Source: Prevotella sp. (lineage in GTDB: Bacteria > Bacteroidota > Bacteroidia > Bacteroidales > Bacteroidaceae). From it: 49,228 bases of DNA. Positions 33,647-42,173 of the stretch are shown here, in pieces. The stretch is taken from the NCBI GenBank assembly GCA_017557405.1, contig JAFYYV010000005.1, forward strand, positions 1 through 49,228. The letters run 5' to 3'. Numbering within the stretch: position 1 is the stretch's first letter; each line of letters begins with the position of its first letter. A program made the position numbers and the translations under genes. A model generated the notes under the pieces. It had not been told where the DNA came from, searched no databases, and was given only the letters and a program-made list of their open reading frames with translations.

Positions 33647-35239
33647 CTATTTTTCGATCTTGATAACCCATTTACCCTCCTTACGTCCATCTTGACGCTC
33701 GATATTAATGCCAAGTTTCCTAATAGCTGTAAACTCTCGTTGGATAGTCTTATCGGACACCTTAAGCTTTCTGGACATTTCTATCAGAGTCGCTTCTGGT
33801 GATGTGTATATCAGTTCTAGTATAACTACCTGTCTTTCAGACAGTTCTTTTAGGACATCTTTCTGGACATCTTTTAGGACATCCTTCAGGACATCAGGGA
33901 TGTTCTTGGTCATTTCCTGTGATCTATCCTTTATCTTCTCTCTTGTCGCTATGTCAGCAATGACATTGCCTGCTGCTTCATGACAGGGAATAGTGATGCG
34001 GAAGAAGGTACGCTCTTCGTCCGTAACGACGACGGCGCGAGGTGAACCGTTAGCCTTCAGCACATTTTGGATGGTGGGAATACCCGTACTTCGTCCTTCG
34101 GTCAACTCCAGTTCCTTCAAGTATTCACCCAAACGACGGTTGCGATAACGCTTGGAGATAAGCAACTCTCCACGACTGATGTCTGCAGACGGGATGCTAC
34201 GGTCTGGCCCACCTACGTTCTGAATGGTAATACCCTTTGGTTCGACCGTTATCACAACAGGTTCCCACTCGCGATAATCGCGATGATAAAGTGAGTTTGT
34301 CACACTCTCTTCCAATGCCTGGTAGGGATAGGTGTAGAACTTGATACTGTGGTTATCATTCTTGGGCTTAATGATGGACTGCATCACCACCATGCGATTC
34401 AGATACTCCAGAGTTCGCTCGATAATCTGTGTGACAGAGCCAGTGATAATAGGTGCCTCGTACATATTATTAGGATTCACCAACCGTCCTTCTGGAAAGA
34501 ATACGACTTCAACCTGTGTCCGTTTGAAGAACTTGCTGGGATTCTCACAGAACATCATAGCAGCTACATTCCTCAGCATACGGTTCTCTGATGGACCCAC
34601 ATACAAGTCCATCTGCTCCAGAATCTCGCCCAGTGGCCTTTCATATAACTCGTTAGCCAACTTACTGCCCACTTTAACCAGATACTCACGGAGCAATAAC
34701 GTAGATATGTCTTCTACTTTGATGTCCGGATTACCCCTTTCGTCAAACGGCACACGGCTGGCTAGTTCGCGAAGTTCGTCCAGCACCTCACCCTTAGCGA
34801 TGATACTGCTTGTACCACTGCGAATGTAGAAATAATCTTTGCTACCACTCTTTGCCGTCACATTTTCAGGCACAGAGTAAGGACGATTGATGCCGGCTGG
34901 ACACCAAATCACCAGTACCTGCTTTCCATCCACTTCCTCAACGCTAGTCCTAGGCATGTAATATGGTGACATCTTGTTGTTATAGCCTACCATCTCCTGA
35001 AGGATGCCGTCGATCTTTTCAACGGGTACACCCTCCACGGGACGGATGGCCATACCCGTATCGTCATCAGTGTCAACACCTACCACAATATATCCACCGC
35101 CAAGATCGTCGAAATCATTGGCGAAAGCACATACACTATGGTATATGCTTACTGGATTCCAACCTTTCTTGAACTCAATCCTATTGGACTCAATCTTATG
35201 CTTATTCAGCAAGTCTTCTATATTTATTGCCAGTGCCAT
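33647..35239 (-). CDS. Schlafen AlbA_2 domain protein with winged-helix end
   Basis: The 530-residue protein begins with an AlbA_2 nucleic-acid-binding domain: RIEFKKGW, then CAFANDFDDLGGGYIVVGVD (about residues 20-55). A GHKL-like ATP-binding region follows near 310-410 (ALEESVTNSLYHRDY, TIQNVGGPDRSIP, EGRSTGIPTI). The last 60 residues are a winged helix (TLIEMSRKLKVSDKTIQREF). Between them DVLKDVLKDVQKDVLKEL is a short repeat encoded by near-identical GGACATC units. Such proteins are common in islands as regulators or in defence. TAATTTTG on the minus strand at 35263-35256 is a likely -7 box. Confidence 0.9.
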   Translation of the reverse strand: MALAINIEDLLNKHKIESNRIEFKKGWNPVSIYHSVCAFANDFDDLGGGYIVVGVDTDDDTGMAIRPVEGVPVEKIDGILQEMVGYNNKMSPYYMPRTSVEEVDGKQVLVIWCPAGINRPYSVPENVTAKSGSKDYFYIRSGTSSIIAKGEVLDELRELASRVPFDERGNPDIKVEDISTLLLREYLVKVGSKLANELYERPLGEILEQMDLYVGPSENRMLRNVAAMMFCENPSKFFKRTQVEVVFFPEGRLVNPNNMYEAPIITGSVTQIIERTLEYLNRMVVMQSIIKPKNDNHSIKFYTYPYQALEESVTNSLYHRDYREWEPVVITVEPKGITIQNVGGPDRSIPSADISRGELLISKRYRNRRLGEYLKELELTEGRSTGIPTIQNVLKANGSPRAVVVTDEERTFFRITIPCHEAAGNVIADIATREKIKDRSQEMTKNIPDVLKDVLKDVQKDVLKELSERQVVILELIYTSPEATLIEMSRKLKVSDKTIQREFTAIRKLGINIERQDGRKEGKWVIKIEK

Positions 35240-35315
35240 AATCCTATTTCGATTGCAAAATTAGTCATTTATTCTTAATTATAGGTAAATATACTAACTT
35301 CTTAACCCAATTACT

Positions 35316-36329
35316 TTATCTCCTTTTCTTAATTTTCTTTTCAACGGGTCGCTTTTTATACTTATGAACACATTCTTGTATATATGAATCGCGTCCCCTT
35401 TGTTCCATAAGTTTTTGTATGACATCAAAAACTGAATTTGAATATTTATGGATAGGATTCGATTTTGTTCCTTGTTTAATTTCGGTATGTCGCTTGGGTT
35501 TATTTTTCAAATCCAAACAGAAAATAATCGCTTGCATTTCATATGAATTCAATCCCAACTTAACTTGAAGCTCTTTTGTCGTTAAAGGATACATCGCGTT
35601 CGGGTCAATCGCAGCATTGTCAACATCAATTAGTCCTTCTATTGTCCCCACCAATTTTAATGTAGGACATCCTTCTCCTTCTTTTTCTGTAAAATGTCCT
35701 TCTCGTATGAATGTCAACTGGTCTAATAATGACTTATCCAAAAGGACTTTTTTATCTCCGTAGGAGATCTCGCCATTATATCTATCTAATATATGGACAT
35801 TTCTTGGCCCAACCATTGATATTCTTTCTATATGCTTCATCCACAGAATTCGTTCTTTTTCCCTTTCATCTTCCAAGATTCGATTCAACTCAGGATATTC
35901 TATCTCTTTTGTTTCCCCTCTATATCTGTAATAAATAGCACCCTCTCGTAAAACCTCCAACTTATTCTTTTTACATACAATAGGCTTTATGGAAGCTTCT
36001 TCAACTGACAACATACCGAATGGCTTGCCTTGAAAATCCTGAAAAGCCACATTCCATTTAATTCCTGGTGCAAAATATTCACGGATTCTAGAATCTATCT
36101 CTTTCGGATCTATTTCATGAAGTTTCATGTTGGTCATACCTGTCGGTATATGAGGACTATTTTGGACACCAAAGATAATCTGGCCCCCTTTATTATTCGC
36201 CATGCCGACCAATGTCTTAATATATTTCAGAAGATTATCACCTAACTGAAAGTTTTGCTTGTACTCCAAATTAAAACTTTCCCTTTTTTTTAGGTACCCT
36301 CTGCTATCCAATTCAAATGTAAATGCCAT
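35316..36329 (-). CDS. Second Schlafen AlbA_2 domain protein
   Basis: The 337-residue protein carries an AlbA_2 domain at residues about 15-140: RESFNLEYKQNF, then IKTLVGMANNKGGQIIFGVQ and EVLREGAIYYRYRGETKEI. The C-terminal half (about 155-337) is not a GHKL module and ends in a very basic tail (KKRPVEKKIKKRR), suggesting nucleic acid contact. A winged-helix-like piece may lie in YPLTTKELQVKLGLNSYEMQ. It follows the TIGR02391-type gene by 5 nt, so they are one unit, and it is separated from the 530-residue paralogue by 76 nt. Confidence 0.85.
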   Translation of the reverse strand: MAFTFELDSRGYLKKRESFNLEYKQNFQLGDNLLKYIKTLVGMANNKGGQIIFGVQNSPHIPTGMTNMKLHEIDPKEIDSRIREYFAPGIKWNVAFQDFQGKPFGMLSVEEASIKPIVCKKNKLEVLREGAIYYRYRGETKEIEYPELNRILEDEREKERILWMKHIERISMVGPRNVHILDRYNGEISYGDKKVLLDKSLLDQLTFIREGHFTEKEGEGCPTLKLVGTIEGLIDVDNAAIDPNAMYPLTTKELQVKLGLNSYEMQAIIFCLDLKNKPKRHTEIKQGTKSNPIHKYSNSVFDVIQKLMEQRGRDSYIQECVHKYKKRPVEKKIKKRR

Positions 36330-36334
36330 ATATG

Positions 36335-37141
36335 TTATCTAATTTTATGTGCATTATCTAATCTCCTGTGACAATAAGATATAATTCCCAATATCTCAAG
36401 AGCATCTTGTTCTGCAATAATCCAATCGACTTTTGGTTCATGGGCTGTCGGATTTCTGAACATAGCACAGAGTCCTTTCAAGAGGTTGCAGAATCCATTG
36501 TGTTCATTTTTCTCTGAAGACGATTGGTAATTGTTGATGATTAGGATTGGATTAGAACTAAAGACTTGCTCTATCAAGGCGTTCCCGTCAGTATTTATGT
36601 CTGACAAATCACGTATTCGTTGAAATAAGCCTTTGTTTGCTTCCAATACAGAATGAAAATAATTGTTTTGTAACAATTCCGCTTTGCAGTATTTAAAAAC
36701 CTCTTTATGAGCTTTCCGATTTTCCAGTTCTTGTTTAAGATTCTCTACTTTTATTTGTACATCAGAAATAGTATTGGCAACCTGTATCTCTCGATACTTA
36801 CCATCTGCTTTTAATTCATACCCGACAAAGGCTAATTGTTGATTGATGGCATTGCGTAGTCTCTCAAACTCTTTTTGAGCGTTCACAAACCTAGAAGGGG
36901 CAAGAACAAGACTCACGAAAATCAGAATCTGATTTGAACATTTATTCTTATTTTGTTCGTTTGCTAAAGCATTATAAAGGCGATATCGCTTAGTCATTGT
37001 CGGGTCTGTATCCTCAATGTTTGCTTGTAACAAGAAATGATGGATTTCAGAACCAGTCAATCCTTGATTTGTATCACCTAAAGTATTACAAATCATCTCC
37101 AATACATTTGGAGGTAAACATTTTCGAAATATTGTTGCCAT
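36335..37141 (-). CDS. TIGR02391 (Ymh)-type protein
   Basis: From the ATG at 37141 the product has 268 residues; an in-frame TTG start lies five codons upstream. The C-terminal half includes NGFCNLLKGLCAMFRNPTAH, then EPKVDW, and ISYCHRRLDNA. The FRNPxAHE phrase is the hallmark of the TIGR02391/Ymh family, reminiscent of HEPN-type helices (R-N-x-x-x-H). The N-terminal half is helical with a coiled-coil part (VQIKVENLKQELENRKAHKE). TIGR02391 proteins are frequent in defence islands and restriction neighbourhoods; an RNase activity is plausible but unproven. Confidence 0.82.
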   Translation of the reverse strand: MATIFRKCLPPNVLEMICNTLGDTNQGLTGSEIHHFLLQANIEDTDPTMTKRYRLYNALANEQNKNKCSNQILIFVSLVLAPSRFVNAQKEFERLRNAINQQLAFVGYELKADGKYREIQVANTISDVQIKVENLKQELENRKAHKEVFKYCKAELLQNNYFHSVLEANKGLFQRIRDLSDINTDGNALIEQVFSSNPILIINNYQSSSEKNEHNGFCNLLKGLCAMFRNPTAHEPKVDWIIAEQDALEILGIISYCHRRLDNAHKIR

Positions 37142-37163
37142 ATAGCTTTCTTTCAATACTAAA

Positions 37164-37436
37164 CTACAAATTCATATAGTCTTCACGCAGTCTGCTTTTC
37201 TTAAAAAACAATCTGCTCTGTGGAGTATTCCCTTTTCTGTGAGTTAGATGATTCTTTATTTGATAAACTCTGCCTCGAGAAATATTTAGAATCTTGGCTG
37301 CTTCTTCTGCAGACACCCAATCGTCGTCATCACTTAGGATAGGTGCATCTTTTTGCTCCAATAGTAATTCTACAACTCGTTTGGCAATTGCCTCAATATC
37401 ATCTTTGTATAGTCTCACCGCTATATTGTTATCCAA
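37164..37436 (-). CDS. Small helix-turn-helix protein (excisionase/MerR-like HTH_17)
   Basis: The 90-residue protein has an acidic, helical first part, then WVSAEEAAKILNISRGRVYQ followed by IKNHLTHRKG, an HTH_17-type DNA-binding domain as in excisionases and small plasmid regulators. It could be the excisionase of the island or a local regulator. It lies between the chaperone-like block and the TIGR02391-AlbA_2 block, 27 nt after the pseudokinase-AAA gene. Confidence 0.82.
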   Translation of the reverse strand: MDNNIAVRLYKDDIEAIAKRVVELLLEQKDAPILSDDDDWVSAEEAAKILNISRGRVYQIKNHLTHRKGNTPQSRLFFKKSRLREDYMNL

Positions 37437-37463
37437 TTAATGTAACGATTAACAACCTATAAA

Positions 37464-39233
37464 TTATTGCGTAAACCCTATTGGTTTCCTGTCAATATGG
37501 TTCTCAAACTCCTCACGTAACCTCTCATGCTGTTTCAGCACATCTTTAGAAACGGATGGGAACTGGTTCTTATATTTTTCTATCGTATCGAGGAGAGTTT
37601 GCATGCTAATAAACTCCAAATCTGCTTTGGCTGTTTCACGAGCTGCATTGTTAATGAGTGAACACACGTCCTTTGATACGTAGCCTTCTGTTTTTTGCGC
37701 CAATAGATCATAGTCCACATCATCAGCAACAATATCTTTTAAATACAATTTAAACAAAGCTGCTCTCTCTGACTCATCAGGTGCAGGGACATAAACCTTT
37801 ATGTCAAGTCGACCTGAACGTAGAGCAGCACTGTCAATGCCTTTTGGATTATTAGTTGCTCCAATTACAAAAACGTGGTTATCTGCACAGTTATTCAACT
37901 GGGTCAGGAATTCGTTAACTTCTCCGTACTCAGATACATTATTATGTCTTGAACGATCTGCAAGCATGGCATCTAACTCATCCAAGAAAAGGACAGTAGG
38001 AGCATTTTCTTTTGCTTTTTCAAATAAAGCGGCAATTTTTTCTTGCCCACCATGGATATAGGGTGATGCCACATCGGAACAGTGTACATACATATAATTG
38101 CACCCAACCTCTTCTGCAAACTTTTCAGCAATATAAGTCTTACCGCAACCAGGAGGGCCATAAAGAAGGATTCCATTGGGTATTTTAACTCTTAGTCGTT
38201 TATACTTTTCTGGATTCTTGATAATATCAATTACTTCTTCACTTAATCTTTTCTTTAGTTCATCCATACCAGCGACATCAGCGAAACCATTGCCTTTTTT
38301 CTCCTGCTTTGTTACGGCGGGAGTTTTTGTTTTGGCTGGAGCAACATCGAATTTTTCGAAATTAGAACAAACAATGGATTTTTCGCCCTCCAATGCTTGC
38401 AAAAATTCATCCGCGTTTTGAAATCTTTTATCAACATCTTGCATTAATGCCTTTGCTATGACATTAATAAGTTGTTCATCCATTTCAAACACTTTAATAT
38501 CAGGAATAGGTAGAGGTCTCTGGCGTGCAGACAGAATAATTTGTTCCCTATCTTTAAGAGGAACATCTCTAAGGTCAACTTCCCAAGGTTGCATTCCATA
38601 AACCAGATGATACATCAATGCACCAACAGCGTATAAATCAGTACGTGTTGAGTAAAGTCCCTTAAACATTTCCGGTGCAAGATAGAAGGGCGACAAACCA
38701 TTCATATAACATTTCAAATTCTCCTTATTCAACTTCCTTGCATGATCAAAGTCCATAAGCAATGGTATTGGGGAACCAGAACTAAGATTAAGCATAATAC
38801 TATTCGGAGATATCCCATTAAATATTATCGGATCCTTTTGAGAATGAAGGTATTTTAAGGCATTTAGGACTCCGGTAACGATGTGTTTCATGTCATAAAT
38901 AGAGCATCCGCCTTTCCTTGAGATGTTTTCTGACAACAATTCTCCTGGTATAAAGTCGGAAACAGAATATGCATACCGCTGTCCGTCAATAATCGTTTCT
39001 CCAGAATCAATTTGTCGCATAATATTTGAGTGAGATACTTCTCGTTTCATTTCAATCTCACAAATTTGGCCAGTTGCTATATTAAATTGTAATTCATCCA
39101 ACTTAGCCAAATTGATGAGTTTCAAGAAATACTTCCCACCTTTGGCATCAACAACTCTATAGACATCGTAATATGAGCCTTTCCTTAAAAGAAAGACTAC
39201 CTTATATTGCTCTATTGCTGATAAATTCGACAT
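37464..39233 (-). CDS. Pseudokinase fused to AAA+ ATPase
   Basis: The 589-residue protein joins a protein-kinase fold (about 8-285) to a classic AAA+ ATPase (about 315-560). In the kinase half, the ATP Lys is kept (FLKLI, K38) and APE is present (186-188). The catalytic HRD is FNG (138-140), the metal-binding Asn five residues later is Ser145, DFG reads DFD (161-163), and the Gly loop is eroded. Phosphotransfer is therefore unlikely. In the AAA half, Walker A GPPGCGKT (359-366), Walker B VLFLDELDA (414-422) and GATNNP look intact, closest to FtsH/Cdc48-like rings. It follows the Hsp70 gene by 26 nt and probably acts with it. Confidence 0.9.
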   Translation of the reverse strand: MSNLSAIEQYKVVFLLRKGSYYDVYRVVDAKGGKYFLKLINLAKLDELQFNIATGQICEIEMKREVSHSNIMRQIDSGETIIDGQRYAYSVSDFIPGELLSENISRKGGCSIYDMKHIVTGVLNALKYLHSQKDPIIFNGISPNSIMLNLSSGSPIPLLMDFDHARKLNKENLKCYMNGLSPFYLAPEMFKGLYSTRTDLYAVGALMYHLVYGMQPWEVDLRDVPLKDREQIILSARQRPLPIPDIKVFEMDEQLINVIAKALMQDVDKRFQNADEFLQALEGEKSIVCSNFEKFDVAPAKTKTPAVTKQEKKGNGFADVAGMDELKKRLSEEVIDIIKNPEKYKRLRVKIPNGILLYGPPGCGKTYIAEKFAEEVGCNYMYVHCSDVASPYIHGGQEKIAALFEKAKENAPTVLFLDELDAMLADRSRHNNVSEYGEVNEFLTQLNNCADNHVFVIGATNNPKGIDSAALRSGRLDIKVYVPAPDESERAALFKLYLKDIVADDVDYDLLAQKTEGYVSKDVCSLINNAARETAKADLEFISMQTLLDTIEKYKNQFPSVSKDVLKQHERLREEFENHIDRKPIGFTQ

Positions 39234-39259
39234 AAACGCACATTTTAGAATTCAAAAAA

Positions 39260-41809
39260 CTATTTTTGCTGGCGCAACAACCCCGCGTTCTGCGGCTTTT
39301 CACTACGAGGAAGCATATCTGCAAGTTCGTAAGCGATTGGCTTCAATTCTTCAGCGGTTGCCTTACCTGATTTGATAATTTCAAGACCTTGATTGATAAG
39401 ACTCCTTGCACGAGAAGGATTTGACCATTTCTTTTGATTAAAGTTTCTGTTCCACTGATTTATCCATGACACGTAAAACTCCACTTCTGCCAATTTATAA
39501 TCCATTTGCCACAATTGATCATATAATTGCTCTGCTGCCGCCATATCTTTGGCTGCAATAACACGATCAACGTCTTGCTTCAGATTCTGAATAATAGTAG
39601 TGGTTTTGTCGTTCCCGTATTTCCTGTTGTCTTCGGATAGATAACGATACATTCCCAGCAACTTGTTTTCCATTCGTTGCCAATCACCAAGAGAATACTC
39701 TGTATCAATTTTTGCCAGGATCTCTTTGAGAGATTCCAGTGCTTGCTCTTTTTGATCCCTGTCTTTGTTCTCTGCTGCCTCAAAACCTTCTGAAGCTTCA
39801 TCAAGTTCTTGATACAGGGAAGCATTGTCTAATGTTTTTAGTTTCTTTCTTGCTTCTTCAATTTCTGCAATGTATATGGATGCATCAGCAATTTTAGAAG
39901 TTACATTGGTTATTCTTTCTGTGATGTCAATATCCATATTTAAGTATGGTATATCAACCATAAAATTGTCAATTGTACCAGATTTGTCAGCATGAATGGT
40001 AACATTTATTGTACTGCCTACAGGCAATACAGAAGGAATGTCATCGCCTGTAAAATAGCAATCATAGAGATGGGTACAATATATCCTCTTAAGTTTCTTA
40101 TGCTCTTTATTTAAACTGTCTATATCTTGGTCTGTTTGTAGGATAGGGAATATGACTTTATCTGAAGTCATACCTGGCCTTATTTCACAGTCAGTAACCA
40201 TCTTTATCTTCCCGTTTTTACCATATGCAGGCAGTGGTAGGTTTTTCTTAAGACCTTCTAACGGTGTGAATACTACATCGTCATCATCATCAACGGTAGC
40301 TATACCAAGATACTGAGGAAGAATAGCATCTCCAATGCCGTCAATTCCCTGTATGATAGTGATTTCATGCGGTTCACACTCCAGCTTATTTCCCTTTGAA
40401 TCATAGCAACGAATCTCAAATACATTTGTCGAATCTGCTTTTAGTCTTAATTCTAATGCATCGCCTTTCGAGTCGATTAAAACACGACCTGTGTTAAACT
40501 CGCCATCGGTTCGAACCAAGTCAACATAAACGGCATTTTCTTCGTAACCCTCGCTTTTTTCTTTGAGGAACTTTACTGCAGCAAATTCAAATTCTTCAAC
40601 AGATGTGCTTTTAACAGCAACTTGCAGCTGGATCTTTGAAAAATCACGTCGCTGTTCCATTAATTTTTCGGGTACATCTATTGTGCTTCCATACAGTGCA
40701 GCACCACATGCCACAGCTGTCATTGGATCAATACTCGTATCGACATTGGGGGTTACTTGTTCACGGAGCATTCTTCTCAGAATGGGGGAATGAGTTGGAC
40801 CGCCAACCAAAATTAAAGCACCAAGGTCTTTTCCAGAAAGATTATTACGTTCCAATAACTTATTTGTTATGTCAATTGCTTTTTGGAAAATCGGCGCAGC
40901 AATAGGTTCAAGGTCTTCTTGGGTGATGGTAAGGTCAAGTTCAAAATCTACTCCATTATCATCACAACCATATTCATCGCCTAAATCTGTTAGCAATGCA
41001 TATGTATCCTGGAAAGACAAAGCGATCTTCGCTTCTTCTGCCTTTGGTTTCCACATTGTGATAAAAGCATCTTTCTTTGCACACTCTAATATGTCATATT
41101 CGCGAGACAAGTGAGGTATTATTATTTGCTCAACTATAGCAATATCAATATCTTTACCCCCAAGATGATTGTTTCCAGCAGTATCTATAGCTTTCATTAT
41201 GCCATCCTCAATATGCATGAGAGCTGCATCGAAGGTTCCACCTCCAAAATCGAAAACCAACCAATATGCATTCTTCATCTTAGAAGCCAATCCATACGCC
41301 ACAGATGCAGCTACAGGTTCTTGGATTAGTTCATAGTGATCAAATCCAGCCATCTCGGCGGCACGTTTTGTGGCATCCTTCTGGTTGTTGTTGAAAAGTG
41401 CAGGGACAGTAATTACAGCTTCTTTTACTTCATCATCCAAAACATAACTTCGTAGGGTCTTTAGTACCTCAGAAGAAAGCTGTTCTGGTGAGAGGTATGG
41501 GGATTGGCCACTTTTCTCCAGATTATAACTATACAGGGTCTCGTCAGTTCCCATTATTCGTTTAAATTCGACGAATGTATTGCGATGATACCCCTCTTTG
41601 ACAAAACTTAAAGCCCAGTCTTTTCCTAACTGAGAATATGCTTTTGCTCCAACAAGCATACGTCCCTTCGGATTTACTGTCACACAGGAAGGCGTGGTAT
41701 CTCCCTGAACAGGACTTTTTTTAATGACAGCCTGACCATTTTCAAATCTTGCTATGGCAGAGTTCGTTGTTCCCAAATCAATGCCATAAATAATTTTGTT
41801 GTTTGTCAT
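39260..41809 (-). CDS. Hsp70-family ATPase with long divergent C-terminus
   Basis: This 849-residue protein has a complete Hsp70/DnaK nucleotide-binding domain (1-380): IIYGIDLGTTNSAIARF, VPALFNNNQKDATKRAAEMA, IQEPVAASVAYGL, VFDFGGGTFDAALMHIEDG and LVGGPTHSPILRRML. The ATPase motifs look active. After about 390, a beta-type region replaces a normal substrate domain (canonical DnaK has about 640 residues in all). A long helical region from about 640 to the end contains repeated Trp (LYDQLWQMDYKLAEVEFYVS). It is not housekeeping DnaK. The GrpE-like gene lies 11 nt upstream and the pseudokinase-AAA gene 26 nt downstream, which points to a dedicated chaperone complex. Confidence 0.92.
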   Translation of the reverse strand: MTNNKIIYGIDLGTTNSAIARFENGQAVIKKSPVQGDTTPSCVTVNPKGRMLVGAKAYSQLGKDWALSFVKEGYHRNTFVEFKRIMGTDETLYSYNLEKSGQSPYLSPEQLSSEVLKTLRSYVLDDEVKEAVITVPALFNNNQKDATKRAAEMAGFDHYELIQEPVAASVAYGLASKMKNAYWLVFDFGGGTFDAALMHIEDGIMKAIDTAGNNHLGGKDIDIAIVEQIIIPHLSREYDILECAKKDAFITMWKPKAEEAKIALSFQDTYALLTDLGDEYGCDDNGVDFELDLTITQEDLEPIAAPIFQKAIDITNKLLERNNLSGKDLGALILVGGPTHSPILRRMLREQVTPNVDTSIDPMTAVACGAALYGSTIDVPEKLMEQRRDFSKIQLQVAVKSTSVEEFEFAAVKFLKEKSEGYEENAVYVDLVRTDGEFNTGRVLIDSKGDALELRLKADSTNVFEIRCYDSKGNKLECEPHEITIIQGIDGIGDAILPQYLGIATVDDDDDVVFTPLEGLKKNLPLPAYGKNGKIKMVTDCEIRPGMTSDKVIFPILQTDQDIDSLNKEHKKLKRIYCTHLYDCYFTGDDIPSVLPVGSTINVTIHADKSGTIDNFMVDIPYLNMDIDITERITNVTSKIADASIYIAEIEEARKKLKTLDNASLYQELDEASEGFEAAENKDRDQKEQALESLKEILAKIDTEYSLGDWQRMENKLLGMYRYLSEDNRKYGNDKTTTIIQNLKQDVDRVIAAKDMAAAEQLYDQLWQMDYKLAEVEFYVSWINQWNRNFNQKKWSNPSRARSLINQGLEIIKSGKATAEELKPIAYELADMLPRSEKPQNAGLLRQQK

Positions 41810-41820
41810 ATCCTTATATT

Positions 41821-42165
41821 TTATTCGTTATATTCGATAATTACTTCTGCAGCTTGAATCAGTTTTCCTTGGTAGGAAACTTGTGGCTTAATAACTCTTT
41901 TAATGCGATTAGTATTTGGCGGTAGTTCTGGATTCAGTTCCAGTGTTCCAATCATATTGTCTCCTTCGTGATACGAATGCCCAACCAAATCGGGAATGTC
42001 GTACTGGTTACTATTTAATGTGGCATATATAGACTTTATGCGGTTTTTTAACTGGGACACTCCCTTCACGGAATCATCCATATATTCAAGATTTTGTTGC
42101 ATTCTTGTTATATCATTAATGATAGCAAGAACTACATCATGGTTTATTAAAGTCATATCTTCCAT
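41821..42165 (-). CDS. GrpE-like small protein (putative Hsp70 exchange factor)
   Basis: The 114-residue protein has a helical first half (about 5-55) and a beta half. The end of the beta half, RIKRVIKPQVSYQGKLIQAA then EVIIEY, has the rhythm of the GrpE beta-domain end (V..V..PG....G..I..A.V.V). With an adjacent Hsp70 gene (11 nt), I infer a reduced nucleotide exchange factor; typical GrpE has 170-200 residues, so the long helix pair is mostly missing. It is 8 nt after the upstream membrane protein. The GrpE relation rests on pattern and context only. Confidence 0.6.
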   Translation of the reverse strand: MEDMTLINHDVVLAIINDITRMQQNLEYMDDSVKGVSQLKNRIKSIYATLNSNQYDIPDLVGHSYHEGDNMIGTLELNPELPPNTNRIKRVIKPQVSYQGKLIQAAEVIIEYNE

Positions 42166-42173
42166 TCTATTTA

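Noticed and set aside
37164-37436. Definite excisionase
   Set aside because: Only a generic HTH_17 domain is visible and no integrase is present in the window, so the specific role is left open.
37464-39233. Active serine/threonine kinase call for the kinase-AAA fusion
   Set aside because: The HRD Asp and the metal-binding Asn are both replaced, so an active kinase is not supported despite the retained Lys and APE.
39260-41809. Housekeeping dnaK
   Set aside because: The protein is about 200 residues too long, lacks a normal substrate-binding domain, and sits in an accessory operon without dnaJ.
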